Assembly (NCBI RefSeq): GCF_000365305.1
Contig: NZ_CM001841.1
Location: forward strand, 1,233,653-1,297,652
DNA: 64,000 nt
Direction: 5' to 3'
From: Dickeya dianthicola NCPPB 453
GTDB taxonomy: Bacteria > Pseudomonadota > Gammaproteobacteria > Enterobacterales > Enterobacteriaceae
Positions 29,348 to 37,824 of this stretch are shown piece after piece (within the stretch, counting starts at the first letter, position 1; each line of letters opens with the position of its first letter). The notes beneath the pieces are model-generated. The model was given only the letters and a program-made list of their open reading frames with translations, was not told the DNA's origin and searched no databases. Both the position numbers and the translations under genes were made by a program.

Positions 29348-29620
29348 TTATTCTGCCAGCTGTGCCAGCAGTATTTGTTCGATCAGTTCACTGCGGCTGA
29401 TGTTTTTTTGCTCAGCCAACGCATTCAAAATGTCTACCGCTTCACTATTGATTTTCAGCTCAACACGACGCAGACCTCTCACCCGGTCACGCCGCAACTG
29501 ATTGCGTTTATTGATCCGTAACTGCTCATCGCGGGAGAGCGGGTTGGTTTTGGGCCGCCCCGGACGACGCTCGTTCGCGAACAGATCCAGCGTGGTGCGA
29601 TCCGTTTGTTCTTTTGCCAT
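29348..29620 (-). CDS. ybfE: YbfE, ribbon-helix-helix-like protein
   Basis: A 90-residue basic protein, MAKEQTDRTTLDLFANERR at the N-terminus, matching YbfE. In E. coli the gene is reported as LexA-regulated and its function is unknown. The C-terminal half (RVELKINSEAVDILNALAEQ) resembles a ribbon-helix-helix DNA-binding fold. A 29-residue upstream extension in frame was rejected because homologs start at MAKEQ. I saw no clear LexA box in front of it. Confidence 0.9.
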   Translation of the reverse strand: MAKEQTDRTTLDLFANERRPGRPKTNPLSRDEQLRINKRNQLRRDRVRGLRRVELKINSEAVDILNALAEQKNISRSELIEQILLAQLAE

Positions 29621-29906
29621 AGATAATGGTGCTGCAAGAAATTCGGCCAAAACGCCGCTTGTGATCACCGGGATTAGAGCACCGGGGTAATCCGTCGCTT
29701 TCGGCAACTCGGGCCGCGTTTTGATGAAATGTGGTTAACGATGCAAGTGGCCAGACAGCCGTCCCTCATACTGCGCGCGCCATAATACCCCAGCCGTTGC
29801 GGTGGCGACAACGTTTACTGGGGCGCAACGCGCAATTAAACCGCGGATTGACGCCGGCCGGCGTGGATGTCCAACAATCGGGATTCCAATGCCGCCTGAT
29901 GTAGCA

Positions 29907-30677
29907 TCAGTCAGCGGCCAGGAAACGGTGGATAGCGCGCAGCACCGCTTCCGGTTTTTCCGCGTGGACCCAATGGCCGGCGCCGCTCACCACATGCGCT
30001 CTGGCGGCAGGGAACTGGCGCAGCAGCGCGTCGCGATAGCTATCGTCCAGATAAGGCGATTCGCCGCCGCGGATAAACAGGATCGGGCCAGGCCAGGCGG
30101 GCACGTCTTGCCAGCCGACGATGTGCGCGTACTGATCCCACAATACCGGCACGTTAAAGCGCCACTCTCCCTGCTGGAAAGACTTCAGCAAAAACTGGAC
30201 GACGCCTTCTTCGCCCGGCAGATAATCGCGCATGATTTCCGCGGCGGTGGAACGCTGCTCCACGCCGGCATCGCTGACGGCGCGAATGGCGGCGAACACC
30301 TTATCGTGACGACGTACCTGATAGTCCACCGGCGCGATATCAATCGCCACAATGCGCTCGATACGCCCGGCAAGGATTGCAGTCAGCGCCATCGACGCCT
30401 TGCCCCCCATAGAGTGGCCGATCAGGATGACACGCTCCAGCCCCAGCGCATCGATCAGTTCGCGCACATCTTGCGCCATCGCCGCGTAGTTCATCTCCGG
30501 GGCGCGGGGCGACAGCCCGTGGTTGCGCAGATCAATCTGCAATGTATCGTGATGTTTTTGCAGGTCGCGGGCCAACACGCCAAGATTGTCCAGATTGCCA
30601 AACAGACCGTGAATAAGAATAACCGGTAACCGGTTCTGCGGGTGTTGCGCGTTTTGCCAGCGATAATTCAATTTCAT
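29907..30677 (-). CDS. ybfF: YbfF, alpha/beta-hydrolase (esterase)
   Basis: A cytoplasmic alpha/beta-hydrolase of 256 residues; the E. coli protein has esterase and acyl-CoA thioesterase activity in vitro. It has the oxyanion region LIHGLFGNLDNLG, the nucleophile elbow GHSMGG and the catalytic histidine in GAGHWVHAEKP. The start MKLNYRWQN follows homologs; an ATG four codons earlier (30689) is possible. It is divergent from seqA and downstream is ybfE, as in E. coli. Confidence 0.93.
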   Translation of the reverse strand: MKLNYRWQNAQHPQNRLPVILIHGLFGNLDNLGVLARDLQKHHDTLQIDLRNHGLSPRAPEMNYAAMAQDVRELIDALGLERVILIGHSMGGKASMALTAILAGRIERIVAIDIAPVDYQVRRHDKVFAAIRAVSDAGVEQRSTAAEIMRDYLPGEEGVVQFLLKSFQQGEWRFNVPVLWDQYAHIVGWQDVPAWPGPILFIRGGESPYLDDSYRDALLRQFPAARAHVVSGAGHWVHAEKPEAVLRAIHRFLAAD

Positions 30678-30811
30678 GGTGAAGTTCATTCAGAGAGACA
30701 GTGGCTTAGGGTATCATGACTTTACCATGACGCTCCGCCACAGGGTAAACTCTGCCGGGTGACGTCCGCCGGGGCAGGGGATGGAAAGCCGCGCTCATGT
30801 AACAGTGATAC

Positions 30812-30847
30812 GTGTGTAAAAAAAGGATGCGTGTGTAAAAGGGATGC
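30812..30847. repeat. imperfect tandem repeat upstream of seqA
   Basis: GTGTGTAAAAAAAGGATGC (30812-30830) is followed immediately by GTGTGTAAAAGGGATGC (30831-30847), differing by the length of the A run and one base. Confidence 0.85.
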
Positions 30848-30852
30848 GTACG

Positions 30853-30877
30853 CAAATTCAGGATAATCCTGAATTTG
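30853..30877. repeat. 25-bp perfect palindrome upstream of seqA
   Basis: Arms CAAATTCAGGAT (30853-30864) and its exact complement (30866-30877) flank a single A. It lies 93 bp before the seqA start in the seqA-ybfF divergent region. It could be an operator or a cruciform/hairpin; no known site was recognised. Confidence 0.9.
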
Positions 30878-30969
30878 GCGTCACTGGCGTCTGTCGCTGT
30901 TCGCGGGTTGCGCATAGCCTGTATAATTCCTGATGATTGATTAAAGACATAAAACAGTACTGGATAAAA

Positions 30970-31509
30970 ATGAAAACTATTGAGGTCGACGACGAGCTTT
31001 ACCGTTATATCGCCAGCCACACTCAGCATATCGGCGAGAGTGCATCGGATATTTTACGGCGCATGCTGAAATTCAGCAGCGCGCAGGCAGCAGCAGCGGC
31101 GGCAACGCCGTCGCCAGCAGCGTCGACAATCGCTCAGCCCGCAGCCGCGCAGCCATCACGTGACCGGGTAAGAACCGTGCGCGAGTTGCTGCTGTCGGAC
31201 GAATATGCGGAGCAAAACAAGGCGGTCAATCGTTTTCTGATGGTACTGTCCACCCTGTATCGCCTGTCGCCGGAAGCGTTTTCGGCCGCGACCGAATCGT
31301 TGCATGGCCGTACCCGCGTCTATTTTGCCGCCGACGAGCAGACGCTGCTGCTGCACGGCGCCCAGACCAAACCCCGGCACATCGACGACACGCCCTACTG
31401 GGTTATCACCAACACCAATACCGGTCGCAAACGCAGCATGACGGAATACATCATGCTGGCGATGCAGTTCCCGCCGGAACTGATTGAGAAAGTTTGCGGC
31501 ACCATTTAA
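30970..31509 (+). CDS. seqA: replication initiation negative regulator SeqA
   Basis: SeqA binds hemimethylated GATC sites and sequesters oriC and the dnaA promoter after replication. The 179-residue protein has the N-terminal oligomerisation domain ([23 protein letters not shown]). A low-complexity Ala/Pro linker (about residues 37-60) and the C-terminal DNA-binding domain ([26 protein letters not shown]) follow. The start is fixed by the conserved MKTIEVD; an 11-residue upstream extension is rejected. pgm follows 25 bp downstream, so both are one operon as in E. coli. Confidence 0.97.
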   Translation: MKTIEVDDELYRYIASHTQHIGESASDILRRMLKFSSAQAAAAAATPSPAASTIAQPAAAQPSRDRVRTVRELLLSDEYAEQNKAVNRFLMVLSTLYRLSPEAFSAATESLHGRTRVYFAADEQTLLLHGAQTKPRHIDDTPYWVITNTNTGRKRSMTEYIMLAMQFPPELIEKVCGTI

Positions 31510-31534
31510 ATCACTGCGTCAGGAAGAAACGCCA

Positions 31535-33178
31535 ATGGCTAATCACCCGAGAGCCGGACAACCTACCCGGCAAAGCGACCTGATTAATGTCGCACAGTTG
31601 ACGTCCCAGTATTATGTGTTGCGCCCGGATGTGACCAATCCGGCTCAGTCGGTTAAATTCGGCACCTCCGGGCATCGCGGTTGCGCTGCCCGCCACAGCT
31701 TTAACGAAGCCCATATTCTGGCAATTGCCCAGTCGATTGCCGAAGAGCGCCGTCGTCAAGGCATCACCGGTCCGTGCTACGTGGGAAAAGACACCCATGC
31801 GCTGTCCGAACCGGCGTTTATCTCGGTGCTGGAAGTGCTGACTGCCAACGGCGTTGACGTCATTGTCCAGCAGGATAACGGTTTTACCCCGACGCCGGCG
31901 GTGTCGAACGCGATTTTGGTACACAATCGTCAGGGCGGCGCGCTGGCGGACGGCATCGTGATTACCCCTTCTCATAATCCGCCGGAAGATGGCGGCATCA
32001 AATACAACCCGCCCAACGGCGGCCCGGCGGACACCAACCTCACCAGCGTGATCGAGAAACGCGCCAACGCGTTGCTGGCGGATGAGCTGCGCGATGTGAA
32101 ACGTCAGTCGCTGGACAAGGCGCGCCAGAGCGGCCATCTGCATGAACGCGATCTGGTCGAGCCGTATGTCGAGGCGCTGGGCGAGGTGGTGGACATGGCG
32201 GCGATTCAGCGCGCCGGCCTGAAACTCGGCGTCGATCCGCTCGGCGGCTCCGGCATTGCCTACTGGCAGCGTATCGCCGAGCGCTACCAGCTGGACCTGA
32301 CGCTGGTCAACGACGCCGTCGACCAGACATTCCGTTTCATGACGCTGGACCACGATGGCGTGATCCGCATGGACTGTTCGTCGGTATCGGCGATGTCCGG
32401 CCTGCTGGCGCTGCGCGACAAATTCGATCTGGCTTTCGCCAACGACCCGGATTATGACCGTCACGGTATCGTCACTCCGGCCGGATTGATGAATCCGAAC
32501 CACTATCTGGCGGTGGCCATCAACTACCTGTTCCGTCATCGCCCGCAGTGGAGCGAGTCGGTGGCGGTCGGTAAAACGCTGGTGTCCAGCGCCATGATCG
32601 ACCGTGTGGTGGCGGATCTCGGCCGTAAACTGGTGGAAGTGCCGGTCGGCTTCAAATGGTTTGTGGACGGTCTGTTCGACGGGACATTAGGTTTCGGCGG
32701 CGAAGAGAGCGCCGGCGCGTCGTTCCTGCGTTTTGACGGCAAACCCTGGTCGACCGACAAAGACGGCATCATCCTGTGTCTGCTGGCGGCGGAAATCACC
32801 GCCGTGACCGGCAAAAACCCGCAGCAGCACTATGATGCGCTGGCCGCCCGTTTCGGCGCGCCGAGTTACAACCGTTTGCAGGCATCGGCGACCCATGCGC
32901 AGAAAGCGGCGTTGTCCAAACTGTCGCCGGAAATGGTGTCGGCCAGTACGCTGGCGGGTGACCCGATCACCGCTCGTCTGACCGCGGCGCCTGGTAACGG
33001 GGCGTCGATTGGCGGCCTGAAAGTGATGACCGACAACGGCTGGTTTGCCGCGCGCCCGTCCGGCACGGAAGAGGCTTACAAGATTTACTGTGAAAGTTTC
33101 CTTGGCGCCGAGCATCGCGAGAAAATCGAGAAAGAAGCGGTTGAGATTGTCAGCGCGGTGTTGAGCAGCGCGAAATAA
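31535..33178 (+). CDS. pgm: phosphoglucomutase (alpha-D-glucose-phosphate-specific)
   Basis: Pgm interconverts glucose-1-phosphate and glucose-6-phosphate, linking glycolysis to UDP-glucose, glycogen and LPS precursors. The 547-residue enzyme has the phosphoserine loop [12 protein letters not shown], the magnesium-binding DPDYDRHG, the sugar-binding GEESAGASF and the phosphate-binding [10 protein letters not shown]. The ATG at 31535 has AGGAAG 8 bases upstream and matches homologs. It is co-transcribed with seqA and followed by a strong terminator. Confidence 0.97.
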   Translation: MANHPRAGQPTRQSDLINVAQLTSQYYVLRPDVTNPAQSVKFGTSGHRGCAARHSFNEAHILAIAQSIAEERRRQGITGPCYVGKDTHALSEPAFISVLEVLTANGVDVIVQQDNGFTPTPAVSNAILVHNRQGGALADGIVITPSHNPPEDGGIKYNPPNGGPADTNLTSVIEKRANALLADELRDVKRQSLDKARQSGHLHERDLVEPYVEALGEVVDMAAIQRAGLKLGVDPLGGSGIAYWQRIAERYQLDLTLVNDAVDQTFRFMTLDHDGVIRMDCSSVSAMSGLLALRDKFDLAFANDPDYDRHGIVTPAGLMNPNHYLAVAINYLFRHRPQWSESVAVGKTLVSSAMIDRVVADLGRKLVEVPVGFKWFVDGLFDGTLGFGGEESAGASFLRFDGKPWSTDKDGIILCLLAAEITAVTGKNPQQHYDALAARFGAPSYNRLQASATHAQKAALSKLSPEMVSASTLAGDPITARLTAAPGNGASIGGLKVMTDNGWFAARPSGTEEAYKIYCESFLGAEHREKIEKEAVEIVSAVLSSAK

Positions 33179-33203
33179 TCAACAAGCCACTGGACGAGAC
33201 ATC

Positions 33204-33225
33204 AGGCGCTGTGAATTCAGCGCCT
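33204..33225 (+). terminator. Rho-independent terminator of seqA-pgm
   Basis: A 7-bp stem AGGCGCT/AGCGCCT with an 8-base loop is followed by five more T on the plus strand, 25 bp after the pgm stop. Confidence 0.88.
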
Positions 33226-33250
33226 TTTTTGTGCTTAACTCACCGGCCGC

Positions 33251-33679
33251 TTACCCTAATGCCACCAACAGCGCACCGGCGGAAATCAGCGCGACGCCAA
33301 ATCCGGCCAGCAGCGACACGTTTTCTCCCAGCAGCAGCGCCGCCAGAATCACCGCGAACACCACGCTAAGTTTGTCGATGGGCGCGACCTGCGCGACGGT
33401 GCCGCTTTTCAGCGCCATAAAATAAAACAGCCAGGACAGCGCGCCCGCCACGCCGCTCAGCACGATGAACACCATTGCCTTGTGGTTGGCGAGTACGTCG
33501 CCGAACAGCGATGTCTTGCCCTGCGCCACCACCACGCCGACCAGAAACAGCGCCATGATCACCGCACGAACGGCGGTGGCGGTATTGGCGTCCAGCTGTT
33601 GCAGACCGATTTTGCCAAACAGCGCCACTAGCGCAGCGCACAACGCCGACAGCAAGGCGTAAAGTAACCAGCTACTCAT
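33251..33679 (-). CDS. single-domain EamA-family membrane transporter
   Basis: A 142-residue inner-membrane protein with about five hydrophobic helices, corresponding to one EamA domain. Two-domain EamA/DMT exporters have ten helices, so this protein probably works as a dimer. Visible features are the N-terminal helix YALLSALCAALVALFGKIG, the second-half motif SWLFYFMALKSGTVAQVAPIDKLSVVF and the C-terminal helix GFGVALISAGALLVALG. It is monocistronic between pgm and kdpE, where E. coli carries other genes. The substrate is unknown. Confidence 0.82.
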   Translation of the reverse strand: MSSWLLYALLSALCAALVALFGKIGLQQLDANTATAVRAVIMALFLVGVVVAQGKTSLFGDVLANHKAMVFIVLSGVAGALSWLFYFMALKSGTVAQVAPIDKLSVVFAVILAALLLGENVSLLAGFGVALISAGALLVALG

Positions 33680-33764
33680 TGATATTTTTCTCGCGGATAA
33701 AAATCAGGATGCTACGCCTGACGCGGGCAGGGCGCCAGCGACACCCATCGTTAAAGGCCGCCAG

Positions 33765-34454
33765 CTAGGGCATAAACCGGTAGCCGATGGCGGTTTCGGT
33801 GAGAAAATGGCGCGGGCGGGCCGGGTCGTTTTCCAGTTTCTGCCGCAGATGACCCATGTAGATTCGCAGATAATGGCTGTGTTCCACCGCGTTAGGGCCC
33901 CAGACTTGATTGAGCAGTTGGCGCTGGGTCAGTACCTTACCGGGGCTGGCGAGCAGGGTGGACAGCAGCCGGAATTCGATTGGCGTCAGGTGCAGTTCCT
34001 GCTGGTCGCGCATCACCTGACGGTTGAGCAGATCCACGGTAACGTTTGAAAAGGTAATCAGCGGGGTTTCCTGCTGAGGGGCGCTGAAACGGCGCAGCGC
34101 CACCCGCACCCGCGCCAGCAACTCGCCGATGCCGAACGGTTTGGTGAGGTAGTCATCGGCGCCGGCGTCCAGCGCGTCTATCTTGTCCTGCTCGTCGGTA
34201 CGGGCGGACAGCACGATAACCGGAATCGCGCTCCACTGGCGCAGATCCCGGATGTAATCAATGCCGTCGCCGTCGGGCAGACCCAGATCGAGAATAATCA
34301 GATCCGGCTTGCGGGTCGCGGCTTCGATCAGCCCCCGTTGCAGCGTTTCGGCGTCAAATACACGGCAGCCTTCACCCTCCAGCGCGTTGCGGACAAAACG
34401 CCGGATCTCTTTTTCATCTTCGACGATCAGAATGTTGGTCTGTAACAGGGTCAG
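33765..34454 (-). CDS. kdpE: response regulator KdpE with a non-canonical start codon
   Basis: KdpE is the OmpR-type response regulator that activates kdpFABC when phosphorylated by KdpD. The full frame encodes about 229 residues. A receiver domain opens with ILIVEDEKEIRRF, has the phosphoacceptor in IILDLGLPDGDG and ends KPFGIGELLARV. A winged-helix DNA-binding domain (LTPIEFRLLSTLL, QVWGPNAVEHSHYLRIYMGHLRQKLE) follows. Between the upstream in-frame stop and codon 81 there is no ATG, GTG or TTG. I place the start at a CTG (34452-34454) that overlaps the kdpD stop as CTGA, exactly where an ATGA overlap would be expected; a second CTG at 34446-34448 has GGAG 8 bases upstream. Confidence 0.85.
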   Translation of the reverse strand: MTLLQTNILIVEDEKEIRRFVRNALEGEGCRVFDAETLQRGLIEAATRKPDLIILDLGLPDGDGIDYIRDLRQWSAIPVIVLSARTDEQDKIDALDAGADDYLTKPFGIGELLARVRVALRRFSAPQQETPLITFSNVTVDLLNRQVMRDQQELHLTPIEFRLLSTLLASPGKVLTQRQLLNQVWGPNAVEHSHYLRIYMGHLRQKLENDPARPRHFLTETAIGYRFMP

Positions 34455-37180
34455 GACTCCATCTCTTCAGGTTCGAGCGCCGGCGGCGGCGCCAGCGGCA
34501 GGGTAAAGTGGAACACCGCGCCGCCGTCATCCGCGTTGGTGGCCCAGATTCGTCCGCCGTGAATCTCCACAATCGCCCGGCAAATTGCCAGCCCCAGCCC
34601 AACGCCGGGAATGGAGGATTCTTTGTGCCCGCGGGCGAACTTGTCAAAAATCACTTTTTCCTGACCGTCGGGGATGCCGGGGCCGTTATCCCGCACCTGT
34701 ACTTCCAGCATATCGCCGGAGGCCGGGGAGGATATCCGGCTGGCGGCGACGGTGATCGTCGCCTGCTCGCCTGCGTACTTGATGGCGTTTTCCAGCAGGT
34801 TGATCAACACCCGTTCGATCAGGCTGGCGTCGCAGTACACCAGGATCATGTCCTGCGGCAACCGTAATTGAATAGTATTGTTTGCCAGTGAATTTTCCAA
34901 CTGCCGTAACGCGCTTCCGGCGAGTTCTTCCAGCGTTTGCCACTCTTTGCGCAAATTGAAGCCATCGGACTGGATGCGCGCCATATCCAGTAAGTTGTTG
35001 ACCAGCCGAGTGGTACTGAGGATGTGCTGGCGGATCTGGCTGGCCTGCGGCGCATAGGGCGAACCTTCGGACGCCAGGTTAAGCGTCAGGATTTCCGCCT
35101 GACCAAACAGCACCGTCAACGGGGTGCGCAAATCATGGGACAGCGCGGCCAGCAGCGAGTTGCGTAGTTGCTCGCGTTCGGCGTCCAGACGCGCGTTTTC
35201 GGTACTTCTGACCAGATGCAAGCGCTCCAGCGCGTTGGCGATCAATACCATGAAGGTTTCCAGCATGCGTTGCTGTTCCGGAATCATCAACTGACGAACA
35301 TTGTTCGGTTCGATGGCGATGACGCCGAAGCTCAGCTGCGGCGTCGCCAGCGGCATAAGCTGATACGGTACGCCCGGCAGGGTGGTGGTGCCGGCCCCGG
35401 CGGGGGCGGCGTGATCGTAGCTCCAGCGGGCAATGGCCTGATCGACGATCAATTGGTCGGGTTCGTCGAGCGCAGCCTGTTGCAGTTCCGCCGTCGGCGA
35501 GGAAACCGGCTCGGCCAGCAAAATGGCGATCTTGGCCTGAAAGGTGGAGCGCAGGAAATGGTGACTGGCTTTGGCGATATCCTGCACCGACAGGCTGCGG
35601 TTAAGCGCTCTGGACATTTCATACAGATGCCGCACCCGTTGCTCGCGGTAGCGGGCGACGCGGGCCTGATAGCGCACGCCGGCGGTCAGATTTCCCACCA
35701 GAATGCCGATGGTCAGCATCACCGCAAACGTGACCAGATACTGAACGTCCGCTACCGCGAATGTCCCTTTAGGCACCACGAAAAACAGATCGAAACTGGC
35801 GACGTTGATGACCGCGGCGAACACCGACGGCCAGCGACCATAAAACAGCGCGATGATCACCACCGCCAGCAGGTAGAGCATCACCAGATTGACCGGCTCC
35901 AGCATGGAGAACGGCGACCACAGCGCCAGCAGCGTAATCAACGTACAGAGCAGAGCGGCGACGCCGCAGCCGTAGAACTGCAGTCGCCATTTGTCGGTCA
36001 TTCCCCGGACATCCGGGGTCTTGGGCGGAGGCGGCGCGGCATCGTCCTGCACCGACACCACCACCAAATCGAGGTCCGGCCCTAATTTGCCGAGTTTCTC
36101 GGCGAAGCGGGTGCGGCGCCACCAGCCGAGTTTCTGTTCGGGATGCCGGCCAATCACTATCTTGCCCAGATTGCGCTCGCGGGCGTAGCGCAGCACGGCG
36201 CGTTCCACCGACGGGTCAGAGAGGGTGGCGGTTTCCGCGCCCAGATCCTGCGCCAGCTTCAGTGCGCGCAGAATTGCCCGCCGTTCGCCTTCCGGCAGGC
36301 GATGCAGGCGCGGCGTTTCGACGTAAACCGCGTGCCAGATGCTGCCCAGGCGGGCGGCCAGTCGGGCGGCGGTACGCACCAGCTTTTCGTTGCCCACGCC
36401 GCGGCCGATGCACAACAGGATGGCGTCGCGGGTATGCCAGACCCGTTCGCGCCCTTGACTGGCGCGCATCGCCCGCATCTGGTCGTCCACCCGGTCAGCC
36501 ATGCGCCTGAGCGCCAGCTCGCGCAAGGCGAGCAGGTTGCCTTTGCGAAAGAAGTTTTCGATGGCGCGTTCCGCTTGCATCGGCAGGTAGACCTTGCCTT
36601 CATTGAGACGCTGGCGCAGGTCGTCGGGCGGCAGATCCACCAGCACCACTTCATTGGCGTCGTCGAAAATCGGGTCCGGGACGGTTTCCCGCACCCGGAT
36701 GCCGGTCACGCCGCCGACGATGTCGTTCAGGCTTTCCAGATGTTGCACGTTGACGGTGGTGAACACGTCGATGCCGGCGTCCAGCAGTTCCTGCACGTCC
36801 TGCCAGCGTTTGGGATGGCGGGAACCGCGAATGTTGCTGTGCGCCAGTTCGTCGATCAGGATCAGCGCCGGGCAACGCGCCAGCGCCGCGTCCAGATCGA
36901 ACTCATGATGGTGACGGCCGTAATGGTTGATTTTTTTCATCGGCAGGTGCGGCAACCCTTCCACCAACGCCGCGGTTTCGCTGCGCCCGTGGGTTTCCAC
37001 CACCCCGACCAGCACATCCAGCCCCTGAGCCTTCAGGCGCTGCGCTTCCTGCAACATCGCGTAGGTTTTGCCGACCCCGGCGCAGGCGCCGAAGAAGATT
37101 TTCAGTTTGCCGCGCGGCTGTTCCTCAATCTGACTCAGCAGGCTGTCCGGGTCGGGTCGACGCTGTTCCTCGTCGGTCAT
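34451..37180 (-). CDS. kdpD: sensor histidine kinase KdpD
   Basis: KdpD is the inner-membrane kinase that senses low potassium and turgor and phosphorylates KdpE. The 909-residue protein has an N-terminal KdpD domain with Walker A GACAGVGKT (about residues 32-40). A universal-stress-protein-like domain (IVIGRHPEQKLGWWRR), four membrane helices (about 405-505), a GAF-like region, the phosphoacceptor histidine in ALSHDLRTPL (about 680) and the ATP-binding HATPase domain (NLLENAIKY, DNGPGIP, GVGLGLAI) follow. The start region is duplicated: a 16-bp identical copy of codons 2-7 lies just upstream and supplies the GAGG ribosome binding site. Confidence 0.97.
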   Translation of the reverse strand: MTDEEQRRPDPDSLLSQIEEQPRGKLKIFFGACAGVGKTYAMLQEAQRLKAQGLDVLVGVVETHGRSETAALVEGLPHLPMKKINHYGRHHHEFDLDAALARCPALILIDELAHSNIRGSRHPKRWQDVQELLDAGIDVFTTVNVQHLESLNDIVGGVTGIRVRETVPDPIFDDANEVVLVDLPPDDLRQRLNEGKVYLPMQAERAIENFFRKGNLLALRELALRRMADRVDDQMRAMRASQGRERVWHTRDAILLCIGRGVGNEKLVRTAARLAARLGSIWHAVYVETPRLHRLPEGERRAILRALKLAQDLGAETATLSDPSVERAVLRYARERNLGKIVIGRHPEQKLGWWRRTRFAEKLGKLGPDLDLVVVSVQDDAAPPPPKTPDVRGMTDKWRLQFYGCGVAALLCTLITLLALWSPFSMLEPVNLVMLYLLAVVIIALFYGRWPSVFAAVINVASFDLFFVVPKGTFAVADVQYLVTFAVMLTIGILVGNLTAGVRYQARVARYREQRVRHLYEMSRALNRSLSVQDIAKASHHFLRSTFQAKIAILLAEPVSSPTAELQQAALDEPDQLIVDQAIARWSYDHAAPAGAGTTTLPGVPYQLMPLATPQLSFGVIAIEPNNVRQLMIPEQQRMLETFMVLIANALERLHLVRSTENARLDAEREQLRNSLLAALSHDLRTPLTVLFGQAEILTLNLASEGSPYAPQASQIRQHILSTTRLVNNLLDMARIQSDGFNLRKEWQTLEELAGSALRQLENSLANNTIQLRLPQDMILVYCDASLIERVLINLLENAIKYAGEQATITVAASRISSPASGDMLEVQVRDNGPGIPDGQEKVIFDKFARGHKESSIPGVGLGLAICRAIVEIHGGRIWATNADDGGAVFHFTLPLAPPPALEPEEMES

Positions 37181-37196
37181 TGCTGTTCCTCGTCGG
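37162..37196. repeat. 16-bp direct repeat spanning the kdpD start
   Basis: GCTGTTCCTCGTCGGT occurs at 37162-37177 and 37181-37196 (period 19). The minus-strand copy at 37162-37177 is inside kdpD (codons 2-7); the other is its leader and contains GAGGAA at ribosome-binding distance. Confidence 0.95.
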
Positions 37197-37233
37197 TTAT
37201 TTTTATTCCCCCGTCGCTATTATGCTGCCGTGA

Positions 37234-37809
37234 TCAGGGGAGTGGCTTCAACTGGTCCAAGGCCATATTTAATTCTACGACATTCACCACCGGCGTTCCG
37301 ATAAATGCGGGCCACGGTGTGTACGTATAGCGATCGATCAACTGCTCTACCTGATCCTGCGGCAGGCTGCGCGCTTTGGCGACCCCCACGGCCTGATAGA
37401 CGGCGGCCGACACCGAAATGTGCGGGTCCAGGCCGCTGGCCGAGGCGGTGACCAGTTCTACCGGCACCGGCGCGTTGTCGCCGCGGCGCTGGCGCCAGGC
37501 GGCGACGTTCTGACCGACGGCCTTGTCCAGCGCCGGGTTGCTGGCCGCGAGGTTGCTGCCGCCGGACGCCATCGCGTTGTAGGCGCTGTCCGACGTGGCG
37601 GACGGGCGGCTCTGGAAGTACCCGTCGCGGCTGAATGCTTGCCCAATCAGCGACGAGCCGACCACGTTGTTCTGCCGGTACAGCAGCGAACCGTTGGCCT
37701 GCGCCGGGAACAGCCATTGCCCCAGCGCGGTGACCAGCAACGGGTAGCCGACGCCGGTAATCAGGGTCATCAGCAGTAATAAAACCAGGGAAGAACGGAC
37801 ATAATTCAT
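37234..37809 (-). CDS. kdpC: potassium-transporting ATPase subunit C
   Basis: KdpC is the small subunit that stabilises the KdpFABC complex and raises its ATP affinity. The 191-residue protein has one N-terminal membrane helix (SLVLLLLMTLITGVGYPLLV) and a periplasmic domain. Conserved stretches are GSSLIGQ, FQSRPSA, ASGGSNLAASNP and the C-terminal ASASGLDPHISVSAA. It lies 15 bp after kdpB and 53 bp before kdpD, so all six kdp genes may share one long transcript. Confidence 0.97.
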   Translation of the reverse strand: MNYVRSSLVLLLLMTLITGVGYPLLVTALGQWLFPAQANGSLLYRQNNVVGSSLIGQAFSRDGYFQSRPSATSDSAYNAMASGGSNLAASNPALDKAVGQNVAAWRQRRGDNAPVPVELVTASASGLDPHISVSAAVYQAVGVAKARSLPQDQVEQLIDRYTYTPWPAFIGTPVVNVVELNMALDQLKPLP

Positions 37810-37824
37810 GATAATTACCTTCGG

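Noticed and set aside
29621-29700. A LexA box in front of ybfE
   Set aside because: No CTG-N10-CAG with an A/T core is visible close to the start.
36143-37330. A 395-codon frame antisense to the kdpD start
   Set aside because: Shadow of kdpD that continues into the kdpC end; no independent support.
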